From Paenibacillus_G sp049942825 (GTDB lineage: Bacteria; Bacillota; Bacilli; Paenibacillales; NBRC-103111), in NCBI RefSeq assembly GCF_049942825.1, contig NZ_CP187970.1, forward strand, positions 7,440,001 to 7,504,000: a stretch of DNA of 64,000 nucleotides, given 5' to 3'. Position numbers and translations under genes: made by a program. Under the pieces are notes generated by a model. The model saw only the letters and a program-made list of their open reading frames with translations, was not told the DNA's origin and made no database searches. This document shows, in pieces, positions 35,513 to 44,527 of this stretch. How positions within the stretch are numbered: the stretch's first letter is position 1; every line of letters begins with the position of its first letter.

Positions 35513-35643
35513 CACTCCATAGTATATGCTGGGTAGGTTACTTCTAAGAGTCCTGGGCCGGCCAACCTGCCGATTGACGCAGCCCTCCCGCTCCTTGCCC
35601 TTGACCCCTGCCAAGATGCTGCAGCGTAACGCTTGCTCCTGAC

Positions 35644-36096
35644 TTACTGCTGCTTCGTCGTCACCAGGCCGGCCCACTCGCCTTGGAGCCAGGCGTCGAA
35701 TTCCTCGCCCTTCTCGCCCTCGTAGGTGTCGTAGACATCGGTGCGGGTCTTCTGCAGCTTCTCCTTGAACTCCTCATACGTATGGCCTTCCGGCAGGCTC
35801 TTCTTCAGGCGCAGGAACACTTTGTTCGCGCCCTTCACAAGCTCGCCCTTCTTGCGCGGCGGCAGCTTGACGTCTTCGCCGAACGCTCTCAGCTTGCGGA
35901 ACGCCGCTTCCTGTACCGGGAACACGGCATCGCCCCGCAGGACATGCTTCAGCACGTTAATCGTCTGGTCGGTGTTGTACTTGCCCAGCTCCTCCACTGC
36001 GGCGAGGCGCTCTCTCCAGTTCGACGTGCGGTTGGCGGCTTTCTTCAGTTCATCATAATTCTCGGGCAGTTCGTACTGCACTTCCTGGTTACTCAA
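35644..36096 (-). CDS. HEAT-repeat domain protein
   Basis: 150 residues. NWRERLAAVEELGKYNTDQTINVLKHVL is a HEAT repeat and a second one follows (DAVFPVQEAAFRKLRAFGE); the C-terminus is charged and helical. HEAT proteins are usually protein-binding scaffolds; no partner is evident. TTG at 36096 is the start, with AAAGGAG 10 nt upstream. Preceded by the Nudix gene on the same strand, 33 nt apart. Confidence 0.8.
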   Translation of the reverse strand: MSNQEVQYELPENYDELKKAANRTSNWRERLAAVEELGKYNTDQTINVLKHVLRGDAVFPVQEAAFRKLRAFGEDVKLPPRKKGELVKGANKVFLRLKKSLPEGHTYEEFKEKLQKTRTDVYDTYEGEKGEEFDAWLQGEWAGLVTTKQQ

Positions 36097-36129
36097 TGGA
36101 TTCAGTCTCCTTTGGGTTGGTTGGTATGG

Positions 36130-36582
36130 TTAACGATTCATCTGGTTAAGCAGCTGCTCGATCGCCGGGACGGTAAAACAGGCCAGGTTCGCCGGAAGCG
36201 CATCGAGAGGGAACCAGCGGATGTCGCCGATGGCGCCGCCCTCCTCCATGTTGCGCAGCTCGCCGCCTAGGATCTCAGCTTCGTAGAGGGCCGACACCCA
36301 GTGCTCGTCCCGCTCGGGCCGGATCGTCTCGGCCATGCAGAGCAGGCCTCTCACCTGGATATCGAGATTCACTTCTTCCTTGATCTCCCGGACGACACAG
36401 TCCTCCAGCCGTTCATAGGTGTCGAGCTTGCCGCCGGGAATGCTCCAGGTATCCTTCTCCGGCTCTCGATTGCGCAGCACGAGGAGAATCTCCTGGTTCT
36501 CATTGACGATGGCGGCGCCTACACCCATTCGGGGAGTAACCGACGCGGCAGCCTCAACTGCAGGAGCAGGAGTCTTCGCCAT
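36130..36582 (-). CDS. Nudix hydrolase
   Basis: 150 residues. The Nudix box reads GGKLDTYERLEDCVVREIKEEVNL: the Glu residues of REIKEE that bind metal are present, but the Gly of EExGU is Asn. N-terminal extension of about 18 residues rich in Ala and Pro. Acts on nucleoside diphosphate derivatives; the specific substrate is unknown. Its ATG overlaps the rlmCD stop codon by one nt (TAATG), so the two are translationally coupled. Confidence 0.88.
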   Translation of the reverse strand: MAKTPAPAVEAAASVTPRMGVGAAIVNENQEILLVLRNREPEKDTWSIPGGKLDTYERLEDCVVREIKEEVNLDIQVRGLLCMAETIRPERDEHWVSALYEAEILGGELRNMEEGGAIGDIRWFPLDALPANLACFTVPAIEQLLNQMNR

Positions 36583-38087
36583 TAAGCCTCCCCCGCTTCC
36601 CCACGGACCAATACCGCGACGCTCTCCACGTGCACCGTGTGCGGGAACATGTCCACCGGCTGCACCTGCACGGTGCGGAAGCCGCCGTCCTCGAGCACGC
36701 GCAGGTCGCGGGCCAGCGTCGACGGGTTACAGGAGACGTACACCACGCGCTCGGGGCGCATGGCGAGGATCGTCTCCAGCAGCGCGGGATCGCAGCCCTT
36801 GCGCGGCGGGTCGACGACGATAACGTCCGGGGCGATGCCCTTCGCGCGCCACGCCGGGATGACGACCTCGGCCGGGCCGGCCTCGAAGCTCGTGTTGCGG
36901 ATGCCGTTCAGCCGTGCGTTCGCCTGCGCGTCCTCGATGGCCTCCGGCACGATCTCGACGCCGTAGACCCGGTCGGCCTTCTGCGCAAGGAAGAGCGAGA
37001 TCGTCCCGATGCCGCAGTAGGCATCAATGACGGTCTCCCGGCCGGTGAGCGCCGCGTATTCGAGCGCCTTGCCGTAGAGCACCTCGGTCTGTACCGGGTT
37101 CACCTGGTAGAAGGACCGGGCCGAGATGGCGAAGCGGATGTCGCCGATCGTATCGTAGATGACGTCGCTGCCCCAGAGGGTGCGCGTCTCGTCACCGAAG
37201 ATCACGTTGGTCTCGCGGGTGTTGATGTTCTGCACGATGCTGGTCACACCCGGCACATCGCGGCGGATCAGGCCGGTGAGCTCGTCCGCATGCGGCAGGT
37301 CGCGGCCGCTCGTGACGAGCACGACCATGATCTCGCCGGTGTTGAACCCGTAGCGGGCAATGACGTGGCGCAGCAGGCCGCGGCCGGTCTCTTCGCTGTA
37401 CGGGCGGATGCCGAGCTCGCGGGCGATCTTCTTCACCGCACCGACGACGGCGTCGTTGTTCTCATGCTGGATGAGACAGGCCTCCATGTCGATGATCCGG
37501 TGGCTGCCCTGGGCGTAGAAGCCGCCGACGAGGCCGCCCTCTTCGGTCTCCGCGAGGCCGATCGGCACCTGCGCCTTGTTGCGGTAGCGCCAAGGGTCGC
37601 TCATGCCGAGCGTCGGGTGCACAATGATGCCTTCCTCGCGCTCGCCTACCACCTGCAGCTTGCCGATGCGCGTCAGGTTGTCGATGACAAGCTGGCGCTT
37701 CCAGCGCATCTGGGCCTCGTAGCTCAGGTGCTGGAGCTGGCAGCCGCCGCACTGCTTGTAGATCGGGCACGGGGCGTCGATGCGGTCCGGGCTCGCTTCC
37801 AGGACCTCGAGCAGCTTGGCGTAGCCGTACTGCTTTTTGACCTTGACGACCTTGACCCGCACCTTCTCCCCCGGCAGCGCCCCAGGCACAAAAAGGGTAT
37901 AGCCATTGACACGGCCTACCCCTTCCCCCTCGTGGCCGATACCGACGATATCGGCAGTATAGTCTTCATTCTTGGCGACCGGCAGCCCGCTGAGGTCTTC
38001 CGTCCCGGCGGCGCGTCCCGGCCGTCTATGGTTTGATTTTGTATCGGTTGTTTTCGTTCTCGTTGTCGTCTTCTTCGATCTCGTCAT
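36582..38087 (-). CDS. rlmCD: 23S rRNA (uracil-C5)-methyltransferase, RlmCD/RumA family
   Basis: 501 residues. N-terminal basic tail, TRAM domain (TADIVGIGHEGEGVGRVNG), 4Fe-4S cysteines (CPIYKQCGGCQLQHL), SAM motifs (DAYCGIGTISLFLAQ), VVDPPRKGCD and the catalytic Cys in VVYVSCNPSTLARDL. In Firmicutes one such enzyme methylates both U747 and U1939. The N-terminus overlaps the 3' end of dagK by 62 nt and the SD is weak, so the true start could be a little downstream. Operon order: cbiX-dagK-rlmCD-nudix. Confidence 0.93.
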   Translation of the reverse strand: MTRSKKTTTRTKTTDTKSNHRRPGRAAGTEDLSGLPVAKNEDYTADIVGIGHEGEGVGRVNGYTLFVPGALPGEKVRVKVVKVKKQYGYAKLLEVLEASPDRIDAPCPIYKQCGGCQLQHLSYEAQMRWKRQLVIDNLTRIGKLQVVGEREEGIIVHPTLGMSDPWRYRNKAQVPIGLAETEEGGLVGGFYAQGSHRIIDMEACLIQHENNDAVVGAVKKIARELGIRPYSEETGRGLLRHVIARYGFNTGEIMVVLVTSGRDLPHADELTGLIRRDVPGVTSIVQNINTRETNVIFGDETRTLWGSDVIYDTIGDIRFAISARSFYQVNPVQTEVLYGKALEYAALTGRETVIDAYCGIGTISLFLAQKADRVYGVEIVPEAIEDAQANARLNGIRNTSFEAGPAEVVIPAWRAKGIAPDVIVVDPPRKGCDPALLETILAMRPERVVYVSCNPSTLARDLRVLEDGGFRTVQVQPVDMFPHTVHVESVAVLVRGEAGEA

Positions 38088-39051
38088 CTTCGTCCACTCC
38101 GGGTTTCGTTTTCCAAGGCAGCTTCATCAGGTTGATCGCTGGGGTCTTATACGTAGACTGCCCGGTTTCATCCACAAAAATATGCAGGTGCTGCGGCAGG
38201 TTGGTGAATACGCACGGCAGCGTGCCGCCGAACTCGCCGTCCAGGTTGACCTGCACGTAGTCCGGGGACGTGACCTGGATCTGCTTCGTCTGCAGGTAGA
38301 TGATGTTCGGGTCCGCGAGATGCTCGCCGCGCAGCGCCAGGGTCACGACGCGGATGAATTCCGCGAGATTGCACTTGCGCAGCACGAGCACGTCGAACAG
38401 GCCGTCGCTCAGCGACGCATCCGGCGCGAGGCGCTCGAACCCGCCGACGGAGTTGGAGTTCGAGATGAGGAACAGCATAACCTCCTCGTGGAGCTCCACC
38501 TCCGCGGTCTTGATGTACAGCTCGATGGGCCGCAGGCGCGGCAGCTTCTCGAGCCCTTTCATATAATAGGCCAGCTGGCCGATCATCGTCTTGAGCTTGC
38601 TCGGCACCTCATACGTAAGTTCGGTCATCGACCCGCCGCCCGCGATGTTGATGAAGTACCGCTGGTTCACCTTGCCTACGTCGATCACCCGCGCGTGCTG
38701 CCTCAGGATCACGTCCACGGCGGCGTCCCAGTTCCGGGGGATGTTCAGGGCCCGGGCAAAATCATTCGTCGTCCCCAGCGGAATAATCCCGAGGGGCGGA
38801 CGGTAATCTTTCTCGGCCATCCCGTTGATGACCTCATACAATGTGCCGTCCCCGCCGGCCGCAATGATGATATCGAAGCCGCGCTCGATTGCTTCGGCCG
38901 CCGCCAGGGTGGCGTCCCCTTCGCCGATGGTCGCATGCGTGCTCGTCTCGAGGCCCCCGCGCTCGAGGCGCTGCAGCACGTCCGGCAGCCGCTTGCGCAT
39001 CTCCTCCCGCCCCGAGGAGGGATTGTAGATCAGCCTTGCCCGTTTTGCCAT
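38026..39051 (-). CDS. dagK: Diacylglycerol kinase (DagK type)
   Basis: 341 residues. RARLIYNPSSG, GGDGTLYEVINGM and LGTTNDFARALNIPR are the nucleotide-binding motifs of DgkB/YegS-type soluble lipid kinases, which phosphorylate diacylglycerol during phospholipid turnover. An acidic C-terminal tail (DEDDEIEEDDNENENN) is unusual and disordered-looking; it lies in the overlap with rlmCD. The start at 39051 (MAKRARL) has GGGTGAGAG upstream; four extra codons to 39063 are less likely. Begins nine nt after the cbiX stop. Confidence 0.92.
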   Translation of the reverse strand: MAKRARLIYNPSSGREEMRKRLPDVLQRLERGGLETSTHATIGEGDATLAAAEAIERGFDIIIAAGGDGTLYEVINGMAEKDYRPPLGIIPLGTTNDFARALNIPRNWDAAVDVILRQHARVIDVGKVNQRYFINIAGGGSMTELTYEVPSKLKTMIGQLAYYMKGLEKLPRLRPIELYIKTAEVELHEEVMLFLISNSNSVGGFERLAPDASLSDGLFDVLVLRKCNLAEFIRVVTLALRGEHLADPNIIYLQTKQIQVTSPDYVQVNLDGEFGGTLPCVFTNLPQHLHIFVDETGQSTYKTPAINLMKLPWKTKPGVDEDDEIEEDDNENENNRYKIKP

Positions 39052-39059
39052 TCTATCTC

Positions 39060-39836
39060 TCACCCGTTCATTTCGAAGTTGATATAGGTTACAGCCCGTC
39101 GCTCAATCCAGCGGGAGATGCCCGGATGAGGCAGCATCGCCGCCCCGTTGTACCGGTACTCCCAGCCGCTGAGCCGCTCAGGAATCACTTCTCGTGTAAA
39201 ATAACCCTCGCTCAGGAACACCGGCGCCACGATCACGCGGCAGTCCGGCCGCTGCTTCTGCCACAGGCGCATCTTGAACGGCACCTGGTCCGGCAGCAGC
39301 ATCGCATAGTCCGCTTCGGCATAGCCGCCGAGCGCCTTCAGCCGTGATGCCAGTCCTTCGAGCACGCGCCGCCACTGGAGGTGGAAGCCCTTCTCAATGC
39401 TTCCATGGCCCACGAGCAGCAGAATCTCCCGCGATGCATCCTCAGACAGCGGGCTTACCTTGCTCTGCAGAATCTCGGCCACTTCCTCGTCGTCGTCCAT
39501 CGGATCGGCGAAGTGCACCCGCGCCCGGATCGCGAAGCGTTCCATGTCGGTCGGCAGCAGCGGCGCATCCTTCACGCCGAGGGCATATGAAATCTCGTCA
39601 ATGTGCGTGCTGCCCGAAGAGACGAACAGGGGCACAACGACGAGGTCCGTGCAGCCGAGGCTCTCCAGATGGGTGATCCCGTCCTGGATGAGCCTCCCTT
39701 CCACGATCTCGAGGAAGGAAGAATAGATCGGCACCCCGGCCGGCAGCCGCACCGCATCGACCGCTTCGTCGACGAGGCGCACCCAATCCGCGCTCCGGGA
39801 GCCGTGACTTATCACTAATATACCGTATTTTACCAC
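39060..39836 (-). CDS. Sirohydrochlorin chelatase (CbiX/SirB)
   Basis: 258 residues with two CbiX repeats: VISHGSRSADW in the N-terminal half and LLVGHGSIEKGF in the C-terminal half, each with the metal-binding His. It inserts a metal into sirohydrochlorin: iron for sirohaem or cobalt for B12; sequence does not say which. GTG at 39836 follows AGGAGG by eight nt; the frame upstream to 39998 has no support. First gene of the cbiX-dagK-rlmCD-nudix cluster. The 226 nt before it and yerC contains nothing obvious. Confidence 0.9.
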   Translation of the reverse strand: MVKYGILVISHGSRSADWVRLVDEAVDAVRLPAGVPIYSSFLEIVEGRLIQDGITHLESLGCTDLVVVPLFVSSGSTHIDEISYALGVKDAPLLPTDMERFAIRARVHFADPMDDDEEVAEILQSKVSPLSEDASREILLLVGHGSIEKGFHLQWRRVLEGLASRLKALGGYAEADYAMLLPDQVPFKMRLWQKQRPDCRVIVAPVFLSEGYFTREVIPERLSGWEYRYNGAAMLPHPGISRWIERRAVTYINFEMNG

Positions 39837-40062
39837 GCCGTATCCCTCCTGACACCCTCCGGGCAGCCTAATCTTGCAGCCCGTCCCGCACCGCCGCCCA
39901 AGACAACGCCAAAAATCCCGCTCGGCCGGGGAGACGGGACGGTGGTGCGGTGCGTCCGCACGCCTTGGAACGCCGTGCAGGGCGCCCCTCTCCCGCACCT
40001 CTGCAGAGAAATAGAGCGCCCCGCCTTCCGTTCATGTACCTGCCTTTGCTGATCAGCAGTCT

Positions 40063-40353
40063 TTACCGCCCGAGCCGCTCCAGCGTCATTTTGTACCCGT
40101 CATTGCCGTAGTTGAGGCACCGCTTCACGCGCGAGATCGTCGCCGTCGAGGCGCCCGTCTCCGCTTCAATCTGGTTGTATGTATTGCCCTTGCGGAGCAT
40201 ACGGGCCACCTCGAGCCGCTGGGAGAGCGATTGGATCTCGTTCACCGTGCACAGGTCGTCAAAAAATACATAGCATTCTTCTATATCCTTCAGCGTAAGG
40301 ATCGCCTCGAACAGCTGATCAATCGCCTTGTCGTTCAACTTCTTCAGTTGCAT
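40063..40353 (-). CDS. YerC/YecD family TrpR-like protein
   Basis: 96 residues with the TrpR-type helix-turn-helix (SLSQRLEVARMLRKGNTYNQIEAETGASTATISRVKR). Conserved Firmicutes regulator of unknown target. GAAGGAA precedes the ATG. A perfect Spo0A-type box on the minus strand (TTGTCGAAT, about 40495-40502) lies 140 nt upstream. Confidence 0.9.
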   Translation of the reverse strand: MQLKKLNDKAIDQLFEAILTLKDIEECYVFFDDLCTVNEIQSLSQRLEVARMLRKGNTYNQIEAETGASTATISRVKRCLNYGNDGYKMTLERLGR

Positions 40354-40719
40354 GGTTCCTTCAACCCCTTGATGGTCTGCTAGTAAGCCGCGTTCTGCCG
40401 CCCGGACGGACGCAGAGGCCGCTGTATTCCCACATTAATGTGAACATCGTTCTGAACAAAATTCTGAACAAATTTTCTTCCAATCTTGAACATATTCGAC
40501 AACCGGGACGAGATTCCTTCCTTTAGGTTGGCAAAACGTTGCAATTTTCCTGCGGTGACGGACTAAACCGTCCGATGGGCAAAAATCCCTGTCACCCGTG
40601 ACAGGAGTCCATACCGTTCATTCGCCTATCACATACAGTATACAAGGAAACCGACTGCAGAGGAAAGTACGAAGCCCCTCAATATGCGACAAGACTATGA
40701 AAAAAAGGGTTGTGAAACC
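40354..40719. promoter_or_regulatory. Intergenic region yerC / Gly-rich gene with short direct repeats
   Basis: Contains two adjacent 12-nt direct repeats TTCTGAACAAAA (40450-40461) and TTCTGAACAAAT (40462-40473), a related TGTGAACA and CTTGAACA nearby, one minus-strand TGTCGAA (40495-40501), and a CCTGTCAC/GTGACAGG hairpin at about 40587-40604. No clear promoter hexamers were identified. Confidence 0.4.
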
Positions 40720-41340
40720 ATGAATTATCGGAGACAAACGATCGGCAACGGCGGAGCGCGGGATGCAAGGCATGCGGGACGCTCCTATTATGACGGCCGG
40801 TACCCCGGCCTGCAGCGGGCCCAAACCCGCAGCTTCCTGCAGGGCGCGGCGCCCGGCGGCGACTTCACCGGCGGAGGCGTCCCCTTCGGCGGCGGAGCCG
40901 ACTATCCCGGCCTCGGCGGGCAGCTGCCGGCATCACAGGCGCTCGTACCGCAGAGCGGCGGAGGCGGAGGCCTTGCCGGGCTGTTCGGCGGCGGGGGCGG
41001 AGGCCAAGGCACAGGCGGCGGCGGGCTGGCCGGCCTGCTCGGCGGCGGCGGCGGTGGAGGCACCGGCTCCTTCAACATCGGCCAGGTCAAGGACATCGTC
41101 GACCGGCTGGGCGGCATCGAAGGGATCGTCAGCACCTTCGGCAAGATGCAGACCGTAGTGAAGAGCGTGTCGCAGATGGCCCCGATGATCAAGCTGCTGC
41201 TCGGCTCCTTCGGCAAGGGCAAGAAAAGCGACGCGGAGGATTCCGACGATGGGGACGGACTCGCTTCCACGCGCCGCAAGCGCCGTAAGCGCAAGGGAGC
41301 CGTCCGCGGACGCCGGCGGCGCAAAAGCACGAAGCGCTAG
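40720..41340 (+). CDS. Glycine-rich protein with basic tail
   Basis: 206 residues: an N-terminal Arg/Gly region, a Gly-rich centre (GGGGGQGTGGGGLAGLL type), a helical segment (FNIGQVKDIVDRLGGIEGIVSTFGKMQTVVKSVSQMAPMIKLLLGSFGKG) and a strongly basic C-terminus (RRKRRKRKGAVRGRRRRKS). Somewhat like YqfQ/VrrA proteins of Bacillus in layout; family unproven. No signal peptide. The start at 40720 has AGGG at a long distance; an upstream in-frame ATG at 40684 has no SD. Basic tail suggests nucleic acid or spore-surface interaction, inferred only. Confidence 0.7.
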   Translation: MNYRRQTIGNGGARDARHAGRSYYDGRYPGLQRAQTRSFLQGAAPGGDFTGGGVPFGGGADYPGLGGQLPASQALVPQSGGGGGLAGLFGGGGGGQGTGGGGLAGLLGGGGGGGTGSFNIGQVKDIVDRLGGIEGIVSTFGKMQTVVKSVSQMAPMIKLLLGSFGKGKKSDAEDSDDGDGLASTRRKRRKRKGAVRGRRRRKSTKR

Positions 41341-41776
41341 GAGCGAAGTTTAAGGAGAGCCGTTACCGGTGTAACGCCGGTACGGCTGTTCACCGTGGGG
41401 GTTCTTCCCGGCTGCCCACTTGTCAGTGCCTGCATCCAGTACAGCCGGCGTGGATAAGCACGGCACTTCGGCAGTCCCCCATGCTTGCATGCGGCCCTTC
41501 CCGGGCCTGGGGCCGCCGGAAGATCCCCGTCCCCTGCTTATAGGAAAGGCTTCCTCCCTGCAGCTCCCCTGCCCGGCACGGGCCTTCTCTTCTCTTTACA
41601 GCATACCGGTATATACTTCCTATTGTTCCACAGGCTGGTTGAACCTAAACCCGGCCTCTGTTTTGCCATAGAGATCCCATTCTGCTAAACTAAAGTAAGT
41701 TTGGCACCTCATATTACATACTAACCAAATTACCGAACTAACCCTAATGACCAAAGAAAAGGATGTGGAGGATTCA
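41341..41776. other. Intergenic region before namA
   Basis: A hairpin at 41357-41388 (AGCCGTTACCGG / CCGGTACGGCT) follows the Gly-rich gene, without a strong U-tract. Near namA, CTAACC occurs twice (41720s and 41737s) in a direct repeat of unknown meaning. Nothing else supported. Confidence 0.35.
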
Positions 41777-42784
41777 ATGCTGTTTACCCCGTTTACCATC
41801 AAAGGACTTACCCTGAAGAACCGGATCGTGATGTCCCCGATGTGCATGTATTCGTGCATGGATGAATCCGGCCTCGTCCAGGATTGGCATAAAATTCACT
41901 ACCCGGCCCGCGCGGTAGGCCAGGTCGGCCTGCTTATCGTGGAGGCCTCTGCGGTTACCCCGCAGGGCCGCATCTCGGTGCATGACCTCGGCATCTGGAG
42001 CGACGCGCATGTGGAAGGCCACCGCGAGCTCGTCCGCCTCGTTCACGGCCAGGGCGCGAAGATCGGCATCCAGATCGCGCATGCCGGCCGCAAGAGCGAA
42101 GTACCGGGCGCGATCGTCGCCCCGTCGGCGATCCCGTTCAACGAGACTTCGCGTACGCCCGAAGCGCTAAGCGCCCAAGGTGTCGCCGAGTCGATCGACG
42201 CTTTCGTACAGGCCGCACGCCGGGCCAAGGAAGCCGGCTATGACGTCATCGAGATCCACGGGGCCCACGGCTACCTCATCAACGAGTTCCTGTCGCCGCT
42301 GAGCAACCGCCGTGAAGACGGGTACGGCGGGGACCGCGACAAGCGCTACCGCTTCCTCCGTGAGATTATCGACGGCGTGAAGACCGTCTGGGACGGCCCG
42401 CTGTTCGTCCGCGTCTCCGCGAACGAGTACCATCCGGAAGGCAATACCCCGGATGACTATGCTTACTACGCCCGCCTCATGAAGGACCAGGGCGTCGACC
42501 TTGTCGACTGCTCCTCCGGTGCCATTGTGCCGGCGGCGATCAAGCCGTACCCGGGCTACCAGGTGCCGCTTGCGGAGAAGCTCCGCCGTGAAGCCGGGAT
42601 CGCCACAGGGGCGGTGGGCCTGATCACCGAAGCGCAGCAGGCCGAAGAGATTCTGCAGAACGAGCGCGCCGACCTGGTGTTCCTCGGCCGTGAGCTGCTC
42701 CGTGATCCGTTCTGGCCGCGTACGGCTGCCAAGGCGCTCGGCGTACAGATCGAAGGGCCGAAGCAGTACGGCCGGGGCTGGTAA
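41777..42784 (+). CDS. namA: NADPH dehydrogenase, Old Yellow Enzyme (YqjM/NamA)
   Basis: 335-residue FMN flavoprotein that reduces alpha,beta-unsaturated carbonyls and nitro compounds with NADPH. YqjM-class marks: Cys in SPMCMYS (redox-tuning Cys of this subgroup), IEIHGAHGYLINEFLSP (substrate-binding His pair), RVSANEY, and VFLGRELLRDP near the C-terminus with the Arg finger in the tail. The start at 41777 follows GTGGAGG; ten earlier codons in frame are unlikely. In B. subtilis yqjM is induced by electrophile and oxidative stress. Monocistronic, followed by a strong terminator. Confidence 0.95.
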   Translation: MLFTPFTIKGLTLKNRIVMSPMCMYSCMDESGLVQDWHKIHYPARAVGQVGLLIVEASAVTPQGRISVHDLGIWSDAHVEGHRELVRLVHGQGAKIGIQIAHAGRKSEVPGAIVAPSAIPFNETSRTPEALSAQGVAESIDAFVQAARRAKEAGYDVIEIHGAHGYLINEFLSPLSNRREDGYGGDRDKRYRFLREIIDGVKTVWDGPLFVRVSANEYHPEGNTPDDYAYYARLMKDQGVDLVDCSSGAIVPAAIKPYPGYQVPLAEKLRREAGIATGAVGLITEAQQAEEILQNERADLVFLGRELLRDPFWPRTAAKALGVQIEGPKQYGRGW

Positions 42785-42865
42785 GCGTCCGCACGACAGC
42801 AGCTGTCCGCAGGCAAGGGGGGACCTTGCACTCCCCCGACCGGAAGCTGCAGCACGCAGTAGTTG

Positions 42866-42933
42866 AAAAAGCCGGAGCTCCTCCGCATCCGACCTCTCTC
42901 TCGAGAGTCGGGGCGGGAAGCTCCGGCTTTTTT
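42866..42933. terminator. Bidirectional terminator between namA and the histidine kinase
   Basis: AAAAAGCCGGAGCT / AGCTCCGGCTTTTTT long stem, with A-run on the left and T-run on the right; works for both converging genes. Confidence 0.8.
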
Positions 42934-43035
42934 GCTTAGGTAAGTATGCCGCCGTCCCCCCGACTTCTTCTTAGTCTGAAGTGCAGCGGATGCGATGCAG
43001 GTTTGCGTATGTATAAAGCCCCTGTTTCCTCAGGA

Positions 43036-44304
43036 TCATACAGCGCTTCCAAATTTATCAATCGGCCTCGCCTTCGGAAGCAGAATGGTGAACTCCGTGC
43101 CGGCGCCCTTCTTGCTGTGGATATCAATCCGGCCGTTCATCGCCTTGATAATGCTGAACGCGACCATCGTGCCAAGGCCGGTCCCCTTCTCTTTGGTCGT
43201 GTAGAAGGCTTTGCCGATCCGGCTCACTTCCTCCGGCGTCATCCCCGTACCGTTGTCGACAATCCGCACTTCAACCTTGTTCTGCAGGGCGTGGATCGCA
43301 ATCCGCAGCTTCCCTCCCTCGGGCATCGCCTCAATGGAGTTTTTGACCAGATTGATCAGGCACTGGCGGAACTTCTGCCGTTCGCCGAGCACCCAGTTAT
43401 GCTCCGGGCAGTCCGTCTCGATCTCGACTTCGCCGAACAGCGCATACGGCTGCAGCACCCCGGTGACATAGCGGATCTCGTCTTCGACCTCCAGCTCCTC
43501 CAGCCGGTCCGCATCGGGCTTGGCGTACGCCAGATAGTCGCCGATGATCTCCTGCGCCCGGTCGAGCTCTTCGAGCGCGAGCTTCATGAACCGGCTCTCT
43601 TTCTCGGACCTCGATGAGCCGAGCAGCAGCTGCAGGAAGCCCCGCGCCACCGTTAACGGGTTGCGCACTTCGTGGGAGACGCTGGCGGCCAGGTCGCTGA
43701 TCACCCGCAGCTTCTCGGCCTGCCGGATCTCCCGGCGGATCGCATGGGCTTCAAGGACTTTTTCGATGAAGAAGATGACGATCCACGTGCCCAGGGCCTG
43801 GATTCCCGTCACGGTCAGGAACTGTTCGATCAGCTCCCGGGTTAGGGGGATGTCCTCGAACATCAGCGGCTTGCCGAGCAGCAGGATCGGTACCGGAGCG
43901 ACCGACAGGGCCACTACCAGGATCATCCGCATGGCAGGAGCGCGCGTCGTGAATTGGCTGCGTGCCAGCATCAGCAGCGTGAAGAGCAGGGCCAGTACGA
44001 ACAGCTGGCCGAAGAAGTCGTCGCCCATCCACCAGCGGTAGACCACCATAACCCCCACGAGCACGGCCGAGTTGCGCAGGCTTCCGTACAGAGCCGCAAT
44101 CGCCAGCACCGTAAACCGGAAATCGAAGTAATACCCGTCCGACATCATCACGGGAAAATTCATGCAGAGCAGCATGGCCCCTGCCCCCAGCATCAGCATG
44201 ACGGGGCTGTCAGGGTTGAAGCGCCGCTTCCCCTCCCAGAAGACCTGGAACAGGAAGGTAGGGAAGATCAAAAACAGAATGTTGCTAAACAAGCTTGTCA
44301 GCAT
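43036..44304 (-). CDS. Membrane histidine kinase, KinB-like (5TMR-LYT)
   Basis: 422 residues. N-terminal five to six transmembrane helices of the 5TM-5TMR_LYT type (LMLGAGAMLLCMNFPVMMSDGYYFDFRFTVLAIAALYGS), HisKA box VSHEVRNPLTVARGF, and HATPase with N-box LINLVKNSIEAM, G1 VDNGTGMTPEEV and G2 GTGLGTMVAFSI. No response regulator is adjacent, as with orphan sporulation kinases that feed Spo0F. GAGGG precedes the ATG. Sporulation or biofilm phosphorelay input is the likely role by resemblance to KinB. Confidence 0.88.
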   Translation of the reverse strand: MLTSLFSNILFLIFPTFLFQVFWEGKRRFNPDSPVMLMLGAGAMLLCMNFPVMMSDGYYFDFRFTVLAIAALYGSLRNSAVLVGVMVVYRWWMGDDFFGQLFVLALLFTLLMLARSQFTTRAPAMRMILVVALSVAPVPILLLGKPLMFEDIPLTRELIEQFLTVTGIQALGTWIVIFFIEKVLEAHAIRREIRQAEKLRVISDLAASVSHEVRNPLTVARGFLQLLLGSSRSEKESRFMKLALEELDRAQEIIGDYLAYAKPDADRLEELEVEDEIRYVTGVLQPYALFGEVEIETDCPEHNWVLGERQKFRQCLINLVKNSIEAMPEGGKLRIAIHALQNKVEVRIVDNGTGMTPEEVSRIGKAFYTTKEKGTGLGTMVAFSIIKAMNGRIDIHSKKGAGTEFTILLPKARPIDKFGSAV

Positions 44305-44459
44305 ATCTATCCCTCTTCTTTAAATGAGCCTCTTCCGAAAGCCGCCCGACCCCCTCCGGTCTATCCGCTGACTTCCGGCGCCCCTAGATGTCTTATCCAT
44401 CTATGTAAATCCCAGTGAACCCCTGTCCACAAGGATATCTTACCAAAACTTAGTATAAC

Positions 44460-44504
44460 AAAAAAGGCCCGGAAGCGGCACCCCTGCGGGTTGCCTCCGA
44501 GCCT
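44460..44504 (-). terminator. Terminator of the ThuA gene
   Basis: Minus-strand GGCTCGGAGGCA / TGCCGCTTCCGGGCC stem with a mismatch, followed by TTTTTTGTT. Confidence 0.7.
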
Positions 44505-44527
44505 GACAAAAGTGCAAAAAATTTTCG

